The position numbers were made by a program, and so were the translations under genes. Shown piece by piece: positions 1-7,773 of a stretch of DNA of 64,000 bases. Positions within the stretch are counted from its first letter, which is position 1; every line of letters starts with the position of its first letter. This DNA is from DASWLF01 sp963768765. Lineage in GTDB: Bacteria > Desulfobacterota > Desulfobaccia > Desulfobaccales > 0-14-0-80-60-11. The notes under the pieces were generated by a model, which saw only the letters and a list, made by a program, of their open reading frames with translations, had not been told where the DNA came from and made no database searches. The DNA is taken from NCBI GenBank assembly GCA_963768765.1, contig CAVYJK010000020.1:62001-126000 (forward strand), written 5' to 3'.

Positions 1-19
1 AGGCTTTCCAGCCTGTTCC

Positions 20-41
20 GCACAGGCAGGAATGCCTGTGC
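20..41. repeat. CACAGGC-type palindrome
   Basis: GCACAGGC and GCCTGTGC form an 8-bp inverted repeat with a 6-nt loop. The same motif recurs near 11560-11590, 27733-27788 and 53633-53658, so it belongs to a dispersed intergenic repeat family. A short low-complexity tail (GAAGACCGAAAACTGAAAA) follows up to the hisG stop codon at 87. Confidence 0.7.
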
Positions 42-86
42 CACCAATTATTTTCCACCGAAGACCGAAAACTGAAAACCGTCTTT

Positions 87-968
87 TTAAATCACCTTGT
101 GCAGCGGATACTCGATGATCCCCTGGGCCCCGGCCCGGATGAGGCGGGGCACCAGCGTGCGCACCTCGGACTGATTCACCACCACCTCCACCGAATACCA
201 GTCGGTTTCGTACAGCGAGGCGATGGTGGGGGCCATCAGGCTGGGCAGCAGGGGCACGATTTCCTTCAGCTGCCTTTCGGCGATGTTCATCTTCAAGCCC
301 ACCATGCGTTCGGCCCGGAGCGCCCCCAACAGCAGCACCGCCAGGCTCTCCATCTTTTCCCGCTTCCTGGTGTCCTTTTCCCAGACCTGGGTGTTGGCGA
401 TGAACTGGGTGTTGCTCTGGAAAAGTTCGTGAATAATCTTGAGCCCGTGGGCCCGGATGGTGCTGCCCGTTTCCGTCACTTCCACGATGGCGTCCACCAG
501 CCCCGCGGCCACCTTGGCTTCCGTGGCGCCCCAGGAGAACTCCACCCGCACAGGAATCTGGCGCTGCTCGAAGTAGCGCCGGGTATAATTCACCAGCTCG
601 GTGGCGATCTTTTTGCCGGCCAGGTCTCTCACGCTCTTGACCTCTGAGTCCGCAGGCACCGCCACCACCCAGCGCACCGGGTTGAGGCTGGACTTGGAGT
701 ACATGAGATCGGCCACCACCGTCACCTTGGCATCGCTCTCCATGGTCCAGTCCTTGCCGGTGATGCCGCAGTCCAGGGTGCCGTCTTCCACGTAGCGGCT
801 CATCTCCTGGGCCCGGCACATGGAGCAGCTGATCTCCGGGTCGTCCACATCCGGAAAATAATTGCGGCCGTTGACCTGTATATTCCAGCCGGAGCGGCGG
901 AAGAGCTCTAACGTCGCCCGCTCCAGGCTGCCTTTGGGGAGACCCAATCTCAGCTTATCCACCCCCAT
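87..968 (-). CDS. hisG: ATP phosphoribosyltransferase (long form)
   Basis: HisG condenses ATP with PRPP, the first and feedback-controlled step of histidine biosynthesis in the cytoplasm. The 293-residue protein starts with LRLGLPKGSLERATLELF and carries the catalytic-core block DCGITGKDW. Its length fits the long form with a C-terminal ACT-like histidine-binding domain (about residues 215-293), which works without HisZ. Start: AAGGAGG lies 4-5 nt before the ATG at 966-968. The gene overlaps the 3' end of hisI by 14 bp, so the two are probably translationally coupled and cotranscribed, with hisI first. Inhibition by histidine is known for the family and not visible here. Confidence 0.96.
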   Translation of the reverse strand: MGVDKLRLGLPKGSLERATLELFRRSGWNIQVNGRNYFPDVDDPEISCSMCRAQEMSRYVEDGTLDCGITGKDWTMESDAKVTVVADLMYSKSSLNPVRWVVAVPADSEVKSVRDLAGKKIATELVNYTRRYFEQRQIPVRVEFSWGATEAKVAAGLVDAIVEVTETGSTIRAHGLKIIHELFQSNTQFIANTQVWEKDTRKREKMESLAVLLLGALRAERMVGLKMNIAERQLKEIVPLLPSLMAPTIASLYETDWYSVEVVVNQSEVRTLVPRLIRAGAQGIIEYPLHKVI

Positions 969-1344
969 ATACCTCCTTGGGATCGAAGATTGGGGAGCCC
1001 ACCACCTGCCAGCCCTCCCCCTGGCGGCGGCGGTAAAAACAGCTGCGATGGCCGGTGTGGCACGCAGCCCCGCCTACCTGCTCCACTTTCAAGAGCACCG
1101 TGTCCTGATCGCAATCCAGGTAGATCTCTTTAACCCGCTGCACGTTGCCGGAGTCATCGCCTTTGTGCCAGATCTGGTTGCGGCTGCGGCTGAAGTAGTG
1201 CGCTTCCCCCGTAGTAAGGGTGCGCTCCCAGGCCTCCTGGTTCATGAAGGCCAGCATCAACACCTCACCGCTGCTCGCGTCCTGCACAATGGCGGGCAGC
1301 AGCCCCCCCATTTTGCCGAAATCTAAGGATTCTTTTTGACTCAT
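955..1344 (-). CDS. hisI: Phosphoribosyl-AMP cyclohydrolase
   Basis: HisI opens the adenine ring of phosphoribosyl-AMP, the third step of histidine synthesis. At 129 residues it is a stand-alone cyclohydrolase without a fused HisE pyrophosphohydrolase domain. Family signatures are visible: MLAFMNQEAWERTL near residue 30, YFSRSRNQIWHKGD near residue 51, and the metal-binding stretch DCDQD followed by ACHTGHRSCFYR. The start codon follows only a weak ribosome-binding site. It is upstream of hisG in the same transcription unit. No other his genes are in the window, so the pathway is split. Confidence 0.95.
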   Translation of the reverse strand: MSQKESLDFGKMGGLLPAIVQDASSGEVLMLAFMNQEAWERTLTTGEAHYFSRSRNQIWHKGDDSGNVQRVKEIYLDCDQDTVLLKVEQVGGAACHTGHRSCFYRRRQGEGWQVVGSPIFDPKEVYGGG

Positions 1345-1577
1345 ATCCGTGAAAATTAACCTTTTTCATTTGAATCCGCAAGGTTAGATGATAAATTTTT
1401 GACTAGTGTCTGCTTACAAAACTACCTTTCGTGAAAAACCCGGTTTTCCCCTCCCCCTTGATGCGGGAGGGTCAGGATGGGGGTGACTCTTGTTCATGTT
1501 CGTAACCTCCCCCCCTCAGCCCCTCCCTCAGCCCCCTCCCACCAAGGGAGGGGTCAACGCGACACCAGGAGGCCCCG
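1345..1577. other. Intergenic region with GC-rich hairpin sequence
   Basis: Non-coding spacer between the divergent hisI and the gene at 1578. The 1450-1556 part is a C-rich/G-rich tract (CCCTCCCCCTTGATGCGGG, then runs of CCCCTCCC and GGGAGGGG) able to form hairpins. It resembles the GC-rich intergenic elements seen elsewhere in the window but is not a clear member. Confidence 0.5.
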
Positions 1578-1952
1578 GTGAGCAAAATCATCCCTTACAG
1601 CACCCTGGTCCGGCAACAGCACTTGAGTTTCCTGAAATACCAAGGCCGGGAATACCGGGAGCGGGAAGACTACCTCACCCGGCTGCGCCAGCTCCTGTTT
1701 CGGGTCGAAGCCCAGATGCGCCAGGCCGAAATCCAGCAACTGGAAGTCTTCCGCCAAGCTGCTGACCACTTCCAGATTCCCCTTAACTTCCCCGACCTGG
1801 GCGACCGCCTGGGGCTCCAGCAGTTCTTCGCCTCCAACCCTTTCGTTGTGGCCCTCAAGGAGTTCTTCGAGGCCCGGCTCAGCGCCGAGGAGTGTTATCG
1901 GCGGATTATGGAACTGAAGGGGGAGGCCAGCCAACCCTCCGGGGAAGGTTGA
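1578..1952 (+). CDS. Uncharacterised 124-residue protein
   Basis: I do not recognise the family. The protein is soluble, with no signal peptide or membrane segment. A helical, charged first half (residues 25-65, rich in Arg, Glu and Gln, probably coiled coil) is followed by a more hydrophobic second half (LGLQQFFASNPFVVALKEFF). The GTG start at 1578 is supported by AGGAGG about 5-6 nt upstream. It stands alone: hisI diverges from it and a long non-coding region follows. An opposite-strand frame (1554-1934) is also open but has no ribosome-binding site and looks like a shadow. Confidence 0.7.
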   Translation: MSKIIPYSTLVRQQHLSFLKYQGREYREREDYLTRLRQLLFRVEAQMRQAEIQQLEVFRQAADHFQIPLNFPDLGDRLGLQQFFASNPFVVALKEFFEARLSAEECYRRIMELKGEASQPSGEG

Positions 1953-2058
1953 CCGCCGGCGCCGCCCAGGCAGTCATCCCCCCAAAGAACGGGCCTTTCC
2001 GGGGCTTCCCTTGATCTGCGATGGTCCCGCCCAGTCAGGCTGTTAACTGGCAAAAAAA

Positions 2059-2188
2059 ACTGGCCGGTGAGGGGAATTAACCCGGCCAGTACGCTAAAGG
2101 AGAAAAGATATACGAACGTGATTAAGGGGGGATAGGGGGGAACCTTAATTGTTCATATATATATTAATGTATATGCAGTAAATATGCC
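2059..2188 (+). ncRNA. Candidate structured RNA repeat, copy 1
   Basis: Copy 1 of a roughly 130-bp element found twice in the 1953-2892 non-coding region. It has a perfect 9-bp hairpin (ACTGGCCGG 2059-2067 with CCGGCCAGT 2082-2090), a purine box AAAGGAGAAAA, then a G-rich loop closed by ATTAAGG/CCTTAAT and flanked by partly pairing ATATACGAAC/GTTCATATAT, and ends in the block TGCAGTAAATATGCC. Spacing and pairing match copy 2 although much of the sequence differs. Strand and transcription are not proven, and I cannot assign a known RNA family. Confidence 0.45.
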
Positions 2189-2468
2189 ATATCATCGTAA
2201 ACCTTTCTTTATTAGATATATTAGCAAGTTAACCCATCTGCCCGTAACTCCCCGACCCGCTCCAGTTTAATTAATTGTACTAAGGAGATGGGGGCGCGGC
2301 CTCTACCCTGCTTAAACCACGCTTTTTCCCTCAAATAGCCGGTTCAAAATCCTGAACAGTGGCCTTTGGGAAGTAATAATCGCAGGCTTACGCGAGGACG
2401 GGGCCAGGTAAAATCAGGGCCCCCGGGGAATCCGCCCCGGACCCGCGGCAGTTCAAGGACAAAAAATA

Positions 2469-2600
2469 ACTGGCCGGGTGGGGGAGGAACCCGGCCAGTC
2501 GGTGAAAGGAGAAAATGGTATATGAACTTTGATTAAGGGGGGGATGTGGGTACCTTAATAGGGTCCATATACGCTTAATATAGTATGCAGTAAATGTGCC
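2469..2600 (+). ncRNA. Candidate structured RNA repeat, copy 2
   Basis: Copy 2 of the element. It has a perfect 10-bp hairpin ACTGGCCGGG/CCCGGCCAGT (2469-2478 with 2490-2499, 11-nt loop containing GGGGGAGGA), then AAAGGAGAAAA, then a nested stem with ATTAAGG/CCTTAAT inside GTATATG/CATATAC, and ends with TGCAGTAAATGTGCC. A tiny frame (MVYEL) begins just after the purine box but is absent from copy 1, so it is probably incidental. From 2601 to 2892 the sequence is AT-rich and I see no gene. Confidence 0.45.
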
Positions 2601-2892
2601 AAAACCAAGCATTATTAATTTACCAATATTTTCAATATGTTTTATACATGGCTCCCCAAACCCCGGTTCAAGATTTTTTACTAAATTTCCCAGATCTTTG
2701 GTCCGCCATAGCTCATCTTATTGATAGAACTATATAAACTATCCAATTCCCCCTAATTCAATTTTTTGTTCTTTTTTGCAGTCCGGCCAAGGCAGGAGGC
2801 TCCGCTTGCGAGCCAAGGTGCGGTGGGTCAGGGTGGGGTGCTGGTTGCCGGTTCATTTCTTATGGTTCTCCCTTCCCCCAACCGTACTCCTC

Positions 2893-3096
2893 TCAAGGGC
2901 GGCAGAGTTTCGTGCCCTGAAAATTAATTATGATACTTGTAGGACGAAACCCCAATGGTGGGCTCCCGGACGCGGCACCGGTGCCGACCCCATTACCAAG
3001 GATCACCGGCGAGGGTGCCTTGTGCACCATACCCTTACCGGCCCCCAGGAAGACGAAATCCGTGAGGGTGCCGCCGGTGTCAATACCGATGCGCAA
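2893..3096 (-). pseudogene. Hydantoinase/oxoprolinase 5' remnant
   Basis: The first ~33 residues (MRIGIDTGGTLTDFVFLGAG then VHKAPSPV) match the start of the HyuA family of hydantoinases and 5-oxoprolinases, whose ATPase fold opens with a DTGGTFTD phosphate loop. The family is normally 500-700 residues; here similarity stops after the first strands and the frame ends at 67 residues. No downstream part is visible nearby, so this is a truncated remnant. It lies directly beside the AT-rich HEPN gene, which suggests that insertion or deletion at that boundary removed the rest. Confidence 0.65.
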
Positions 3097-3108
3097 TTTA
3101 ATGTCGTC

Positions 3109-3929
3109 CTATTTTAATAATTTTCTTATTATTTTATTTTTTGGAGGAAGAACTTCATAGAAAAATTTAACCCAGTCGTCATCATCGCCACGGGCATGAA
3201 ATTTTCTACGGCTGCGAATAGAAATGTCTACCATAAAGCTCTTTTGTACATCTTTTTCAGTTATTCTTATAGAAAGCAAGTTACTTTTTTGCCATTTATT
3301 AAAGATCGACCCATATTTTTTAATTTGATATTCAATATTTTCTCCTAACGGATCACTCGCAGTAACCACAAATTCAATTGTATCGCCCGGTCTAAGTTTT
3401 GTTTCAGTACTTACTAAATTACTTGCCGATTCTATAGTATATATATTTCCAAATGAATCTCTAGCACTTTCAATTCTCGGGTAATAATCTTCGCTCGTCT
3501 CTTGCTTACTCCGGTAACGTACTAACCTTGTTCTGATTTCTCCCGCTATCCCAACTGACAAGTGCTTTTGATGAGAAAGTAATCCCTCCTATGGGCGTCA
3601 GGATCCCTTAACTTTCCTAACTCGTCGAGCCAAACCTTCATAGTCTTCCAGTCGCCCAAGGCTTCATTGAATTCTCCCTGCCAATTCTTGTGAAGGATGG
3701 TCTCTAGATCATAGAAGTCAGCATAATAGATAAGCCTTTCTTCAACCGCGCCAAATTTCTGTCGTTTTTCCTCCTCAGCCTTACGCGCTTGCCATTGTTG
3801 AATCCTTTCATTCGATATCCCACATTTTTCAACCCAATTTTCACCGAATTTTTTCCGTAAAATGCTGGCAATAAAGTCTCTAAGGGCATTTTCCGTATCT
3901 TTTAACGCTTGCGTAATATCTATTTGCAT
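3109..3929 (-). pseudogene. Swt1-type HEPN domain protein, frameshifted
   Basis: Two overlapping frames form one gene. The first (3546-3929) is a helical N-terminal domain ending in LGKLRDPDAHRR, an R-x4-H motif typical of HEPN domains, many of which are RNases in toxin-antitoxin or abortive-infection systems. The second (from 3561) continues with GIAGEIRTRLVRYRSK. Restoring one base near 3582/3583 joins them as DAHRRELLSHQKHL, the continuation I expect for Swt1-like HEPN proteins, giving ~273 residues. The gene is much more AT-rich than its neighbours, suggesting transfer. Whether the missing base is real decay or sequencing error cannot be told here. The C-terminal domain is unassigned. Confidence 0.65.
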
Positions 3930-3960
3930 AAAAATTCTCCTCCTGGTCTATCTACCCTAC

Positions 3961-3988
3961 TTGACCTATTTCGGATAATCATTATTAT
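3961..3988 (+). promoter_or_regulatory. Candidate zur-znu promoter with Zur/Fur-like operator
   Basis: TTGACC (3961-3966) and TATTAT (3983-3988) are separated by 16 bp, a good sigma-70 arrangement. Between and over the -10 lies GATAATCATTATTAT, with the palindrome ATAAT-C-ATTAT at 3975-3985, resembling Fur/Zur boxes. Its position over the -10 would let a Fur-family repressor block transcription of its own gene and of znuACB. Confidence 0.55.
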
Positions 3989-4025
3989 ATTTGCAACTCA
4001 GTTGATTTTGGATTATTTAATTGAT

Positions 4026-4457
4026 ATGAGCGACGGCTGCGATTTTCGGGAGTGGCTGAGGCGCCAGGAACTGCGGCCCACCGCGGTGCGCCTGGCGGTG
4101 TTGGAGACCCTGGGGGACGCCCCCCGGGCCCTCAGGGCCCAGGAGATTCTGGAGGCCATCCGCACCCGGCGGCGGGTGAACAAGGTCACGGTGTACCGCA
4201 TCCTGGAGGATTTTACCCGGCGGGGCATCATCCGGCGCCTTAACCTGGAAGGCCGGGTCTGCCACTATGAGCTGGCCTGCGAGCACTGCCCGCCCCACCC
4301 CCACTTCCAGTGCCAAACCTGCCGGGAGATCCAGTGCCTGGAGCCGGCGAATCTTACGAAGCTGTGGGCGGAGCTCCAGGGTCCCCTGGGCAACCGGGCC
4401 GACCAGATCGAGGTCCGGGTGGCGGGGCTCTGCCACAAGTGCCGGGAGATTGCTTGA
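4026..4457 (+). CDS. zur: Fur-family metalloregulator, probably Zur
   Basis: A DNA-binding repressor of the Fur family; the adjacent znuACB genes point to zinc sensing. The winged-helix domain spans about residues 1-85 (RPTAVRLAVLETL, then VNKVTVYRILEDFTRRGII). The dimerisation domain has the metal-binding string CEHCPPHPHFQCQTC and a C-terminal CHKC, two CxxC pairs suited to structural zinc. I choose ATG 4026 (143 residues) because translation further upstream gives a hydrophobic tail unlike the family and would cross the promoter. The ribosome-binding site is weak, possibly a short-leader transcript. It precedes znuA by 75 bp. Confidence 0.85.
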   Translation: MSDGCDFREWLRRQELRPTAVRLAVLETLGDAPRALRAQEILEAIRTRRRVNKVTVYRILEDFTRRGIIRRLNLEGRVCHYELACEHCPPHPHFQCQTCREIQCLEPANLTKLWAELQGPLGNRADQIEVRVAGLCHKCREIA

Positions 4458-4532
4458 AGGCAGAGCGGCCAGGCCCGCTATTTTAACCCCCAGGGCGCGA
4501 GTTTAAAACTGCGGTTACAGGAGGCAACTAGG

Positions 4533-5510
4533 TTGCATCGAGCCAGGATGGTTCCCCAAGTCAAGGAAGGCCACCCCCGGCTCTGGTCCGGCCAAGTCTT
4601 TCGGGGCGTGCTCCTGGCAGTCTTGCTGTTCTTAGCAGGGTCAATGCCGGCCGCGGCCGCCGACAAAATCAGCGTGGCGGCCAGCATCCTGCCCCTGGGC
4701 GACTTCTGCCAGAAAATCGGGGGAGATTTGGTGCAGGTGGAGGTGCTCATTCCTCCGGGCGCCAGTCCCCATGTCTTCGAACCATCCCCGTCCGTGGTGG
4801 CCAAGGCGTTCAAGGCCCTGGTCTTTGTTTATATTGGCGCCGGCCTGGAGCCCTGGGCCGCACGATTCCTGGCCTCCCGAGGGACCCGGGACCTGGCGGT
4901 GGTGGAGGCCGCCCGGGGCATCCCCTTGATCCGGGAGGTGGAGGAGCACCACCCTGGCGAGGAAACCCGGGAGGAAGAGCCTGAGGGCCACAGCCACGAG
5001 GCGGGCAATCCTCATATCTGGCTGGACCCGGTGCTGGCCCAGGATATCTGCCGCCAGATCGCCGCGGCCCTGATCCAGGCCGACCCCCCGCACCGCGGCC
5101 AGTATGAAGCCAACCTGAAAAACTATCTTGCCGCCCTGGCCGAGCTGGACCGGGACATCCGGCAGCGCAGCGCCGCCTGGCGCATCCGAGGGTTCGTCTC
5201 CCTGCATCCGGCCTACACCTATTTCGCCCACCGCTACAACCTGCGGGAAGTGGGGGTGATGGAGTTGGCGCCGGGAAGGGAGCCCACGCCGCGCCACCTC
5301 CAGAAAATCGTCAGGTCCATCAAAGGTAGCGGCCTCCGGGTGGTGTTCACCGAACCGCAGCTCAGCCCCCGGGTGGCGGAGGCCGTGGCCCGGGAGGCGG
5401 GGGTCAAGGTCCTGACGCTGGACCCGGTGGGCGGCCGGCCGCCTTACGGGGACGATTATCTAAAATTGATGCGCTACAACCTGGCCGTCATGGAAGAGGC
5501 CATGAAGTGA
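4533..5510 (+). CDS. znuA: Zinc ABC transporter, periplasmic binding protein
   Basis: Captures Zn(II) in the periplasm and delivers it to the ZnuBC pump. The 325-residue protein has a cleavable signal peptide (VLLAVLLFLAGSMPAAAA around residues 28-45), then the cluster A-I fold. Likely metal ligands are the His in GASPHVFEPSP, the His in GNPHIWLDP, the His in SLHPAYTYFAHRY, and a late Asp/Glu. An acidic histidine loop (EEHHPGEETREEEPEGHSHE, residues ~148-167) precedes PHIW, which in this family favours zinc over manganese. The TTG start at 4533 follows GGAGG by 8 nt; ATG 4548 is an alternative. It is second in the zur-znuACB operon. Confidence 0.92.
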   Translation: MHRARMVPQVKEGHPRLWSGQVFRGVLLAVLLFLAGSMPAAAADKISVAASILPLGDFCQKIGGDLVQVEVLIPPGASPHVFEPSPSVVAKAFKALVFVYIGAGLEPWAARFLASRGTRDLAVVEAARGIPLIREVEEHHPGEETREEEPEGHSHEAGNPHIWLDPVLAQDICRQIAAALIQADPPHRGQYEANLKNYLAALAELDRDIRQRSAAWRIRGFVSLHPAYTYFAHRYNLREVGVMELAPGREPTPRHLQKIVRSIKGSGLRVVFTEPQLSPRVAEAVAREAGVKVLTLDPVGGRPPYGDDYLKLMRYNLAVMEEAMK

Positions 5511-5511
5511 G

Positions 5512-6297
5512 ATGCCTGCCATGGGGGAAGTCGCGGTAAAACTGAGCGGGGTGACCGTGGCCTATGACGGCCAGGCCGTCCTGGATGACATCGATCTCAC
5601 CATCGAAGCCGGGAAATACGTGGGCATTTTGGGCCCCAACGGCGCCGGCAAAAGCACCCTGCTCAAGGTGATCCTGGGCCTGGTGCAGCCTCTTACGGGC
5701 GAGGTGGAGGTCTTCGGGCAGTCCCCCCAGAAGCTACGGCTGGGGGGGCAAGGCGCGGGATACCTGCCGCAACGGCCCCTGACCAACCCCGGGTTCCCCG
5801 TCTCGGTGCTGGACGTGGTGCTCATGAGCCGCTACGGCCGCATCGGGCTGGCCCGGAGACCCGGCCGGGAAGACCGGGAAATCGCCTGGCAACAGTTGGA
5901 GAACCTGGGAATCAGCCATCTGGCCGGAAAACTCATCGGCGAGATCTCCGGCGGGGAGCAGCAGCGGGTCTTCATCGCCCGGGCCCTGTGCGTGGAGCCC
6001 CGCCTCCTGGTCCTGGATGAGCCCACCGTCTCCCTGGACGTCTGCGTCCAGGACGAAGTCTTTGAACTGGTTTACGGCCTCAAAGAGAAGCTGAAGCTGA
6101 CGGTGCTGGTGGTCTCCCATGATATCGGCGGCGTGGCCCGCCACGTGGACGACGTGATCTGCATCAACCGGAGGATCCACGTGCACCAATCCCCTCCCAT
6201 CGGCCGCCTGGGGCTGGAAAGCACCTTCGGCTGCAGCATCGAATATCTCTTCCACGGCGAAATTCCCCACCGGGTGGTGAAGGCGCAAGATGATTGA
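5512..6297 (+). CDS. znuC: Zinc ABC transporter, ATP-binding protein
   Basis: The cytoplasmic ATPase that drives zinc import through ZnuB. Visible motifs in 261 residues: Walker A GPNGAGKST (~residues 41-49), a Q-loop region around YLPQRPL, signature ISGGEQQRVFIARAL (~145), Walker B RLLVLDEPTVSLD and the switch histidine in VVSHD. The start lies 1 nt after the znuA stop; ATG 5521 would give a version three residues shorter. The 3' end overlaps znuB by 8 bp. Both junctions imply tight translational coupling. The tail after residue ~220 is typical of Mn/Zn-family ATPases. Confidence 0.93.
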   Translation: MPAMGEVAVKLSGVTVAYDGQAVLDDIDLTIEAGKYVGILGPNGAGKSTLLKVILGLVQPLTGEVEVFGQSPQKLRLGGQGAGYLPQRPLTNPGFPVSVLDVVLMSRYGRIGLARRPGREDREIAWQQLENLGISHLAGKLIGEISGGEQQRVFIARALCVEPRLLVLDEPTVSLDVCVQDEVFELVYGLKEKLKLTVLVVSHDIGGVARHVDDVICINRRIHVHQSPPIGRLGLESTFGCSIEYLFHGEIPHRVVKAQDD

Positions 6298-7111
6298 TCT
6301 GTTAAGCCTGGGATTTTTCCAGCGAGCCCTGATGGCGGGGGTCCTGGTGAGCCTGATCTGCGGGGTCCTTTCCAGCTTCGTGGTGCTGCGGCGCATGGCC
6401 TTCATCGGGGTGGGCATCTCCCATTCGGCCTTCGGCGGGGTGGCCCTGGGTTTCCTGCTGGGGGTGGACCCCCTGTTTACCGGCATCGGCTTTTCCGTGC
6501 TGGTGGCGCTGCTCATCGAGTGGGCCCAGGCCCACACCCGGGTGCAGGAAGACACCGCCATCGGCATTTTCTTTGCGGCCTCCATGGCCCTGGGCCTGGT
6601 TTTTCTTCATCTGTCCCGGGTCTACAACGTGGACGTGTTCGGCTATCTCTTCGGCAACATCCTGGCCATCGGCGACCGGCAGGTGATACAAATCCTGGTG
6701 GTCACGGTGGTGGTGCTGGCCTTGCTGCTGGCTTTCTTCAAAGAAATCGTTTTTATCAGTTTTGATGAAGAGATGGCCTGGGTGAGCGGCGTGCCGGTGA
6801 AGGCCCTGCGCTACCTGTTCCTGGTGCTCATGGCCCTGGTGGTGGTCATTTCCATCTACCTGGTGGGGATCATCCTGATCTCGGCCCTGCTGGTGATCCC
6901 CGGGGCCATCGCCCAAAACCTGAGCCGCCGGTTCAAGGGCATGGTGTGGTTGGCCACGGGGGTGGCGGTGGGTTCCACCGTGGGGGGATTGGCGCTGTCC
7001 TACGGACTGGATTTTCCCTCCGGGGCCACCATTGTCCTGGTGCTGGCTTTACTATATCTCTTGACCAGCCTGTGGCGCCCCTGGTGGCGTTCCCTGGGAG
7101 GCGCGGAATAA
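6290..7111 (+). CDS. znuB: Zinc ABC transporter permease
   Basis: An integral inner-membrane permease of the ABC-3 family that forms the zinc channel with ZnuC. The 273 residues contain about eight hydrophobic segments, for example VLVSLICGVLSSFVVLR, IGFSVLVALLIEWA, ILVVTVVVLALLLAFF and LMALVVVISIYLVGIIL. The conserved loop GVGISHSAFGGVALG is present. It is the last gene of the zinc operon. The 176-bp spacer to the convergent gene at 7288 holds a GGCGGGCACC/GGCCCGCCCC palindrome resembling the other intergenic REP-like repeats. Confidence 0.93.
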   Translation: MIDLLSLGFFQRALMAGVLVSLICGVLSSFVVLRRMAFIGVGISHSAFGGVALGFLLGVDPLFTGIGFSVLVALLIEWAQAHTRVQEDTAIGIFFAASMALGLVFLHLSRVYNVDVFGYLFGNILAIGDRQVIQILVVTVVVLALLLAFFKEIVFISFDEEMAWVSGVPVKALRYLFLVLMALVVVISIYLVGIILISALLVIPGAIAQNLSRRFKGMVWLATGVAVGSTVGGLALSYGLDFPSGATIVLVLALLYLLTSLWRPWWRSLGGAE

Positions 7112-7287
7112 CTGCCGGGAGCGGCAAGAATAATGAGGCGGGCACCGAGGCCCGCCCCACCAGAATATCAAGGCGACCCGGCCGTCTCCGGCCGTCCGCC
7201 GGGGCAATCCCTTGATTCAGGTTTTTTGCCAGGGCCCTTCCCGGTGGCTGGGAGCATCTCGCCGACGCCAGCCCAGGTTAGGCCTAC

Positions 7288-7773
7288 CTACTTCTTTTCC
7301 GGCTCGCTTTTCTTTTGCTCCGTCTTGCCGTGCTTTTCGTACATTTCCTGGCGCCATTTGTGCATAATTTCCAGGTAGCGGCCCTGCTCCATGACGCTCA
7401 ACACGGCCATTTCATCATTCCGCTCCGATTTATAGGTCGTGAGCAGTTTGTCCTGGGCCTCGGTGATGGATTTTACCAGCCCTTTAATCTTGGCCTCCTC
7501 GGGCTTGGGGGCCGCCAGGGCGCCCTCCAGGTCGCTTTGAGCCTTTTTTAGTCCATCATAAATGCCCTTGCGGACATTGTCGTACTTGTCTGCCACCGCG
7601 GCAAACTGCTTCTCTTTCTCAGGGCTCAGTTTCAGTTCCTTGGCCAGTTTTGCCTTCCATTCCCGGTGCATGCCCCCGTCCGTTTCCTTGGCCTGGCCAA
7701 GGGCCGGAACCAGAAGCAAACCGCTCAAAATCGCCCCAAATGCCAAAAGCTTGAAATTGATATGTCGTTTCAT
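7288..7773 (-). CDS. Exported Spy/CpxP-like protein
   Basis: A small periplasmic helical protein: a signal peptide (FKLLAFGAILSGLLLVPALGQA) followed by a highly charged helical region with ELKLSPEKEKQFAAVADKYD, resembling the LTxxQ repeats of Spy/CpxP chaperones and metal-sensor proteins. I choose ATG 7771-7773 (161 residues) because AGGAGG lies about 5 nt upstream; a longer frame would start at 7797. It is convergent with znuB. A role in envelope stress or metal response fits its neighbours (zinc uptake, sodC) but is inferred only. The C-terminus is lysine-rich (TEQKKSEPEKK). Confidence 0.7.
   Translation of the reverse strand: MKRHINFKLLAFGAILSGLLLVPALGQAKETDGGMHREWKAKLAKELKLSPEKEKQFAAVADKYDNVRKGIYDGLKKAQSDLEGALAAPKPEEAKIKGLVKSITEAQDKLLTTYKSERNDEMAVLSVMEQGRYLEIMHKWRQEMYEKHGKTEQKKSEPEKK

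Noticed and set aside
2514..2531. Five-codon leader peptide after the purine box in repeat copy 2
   Set aside because: The start codon is missing in copy 1, so it is not a conserved part of the element.
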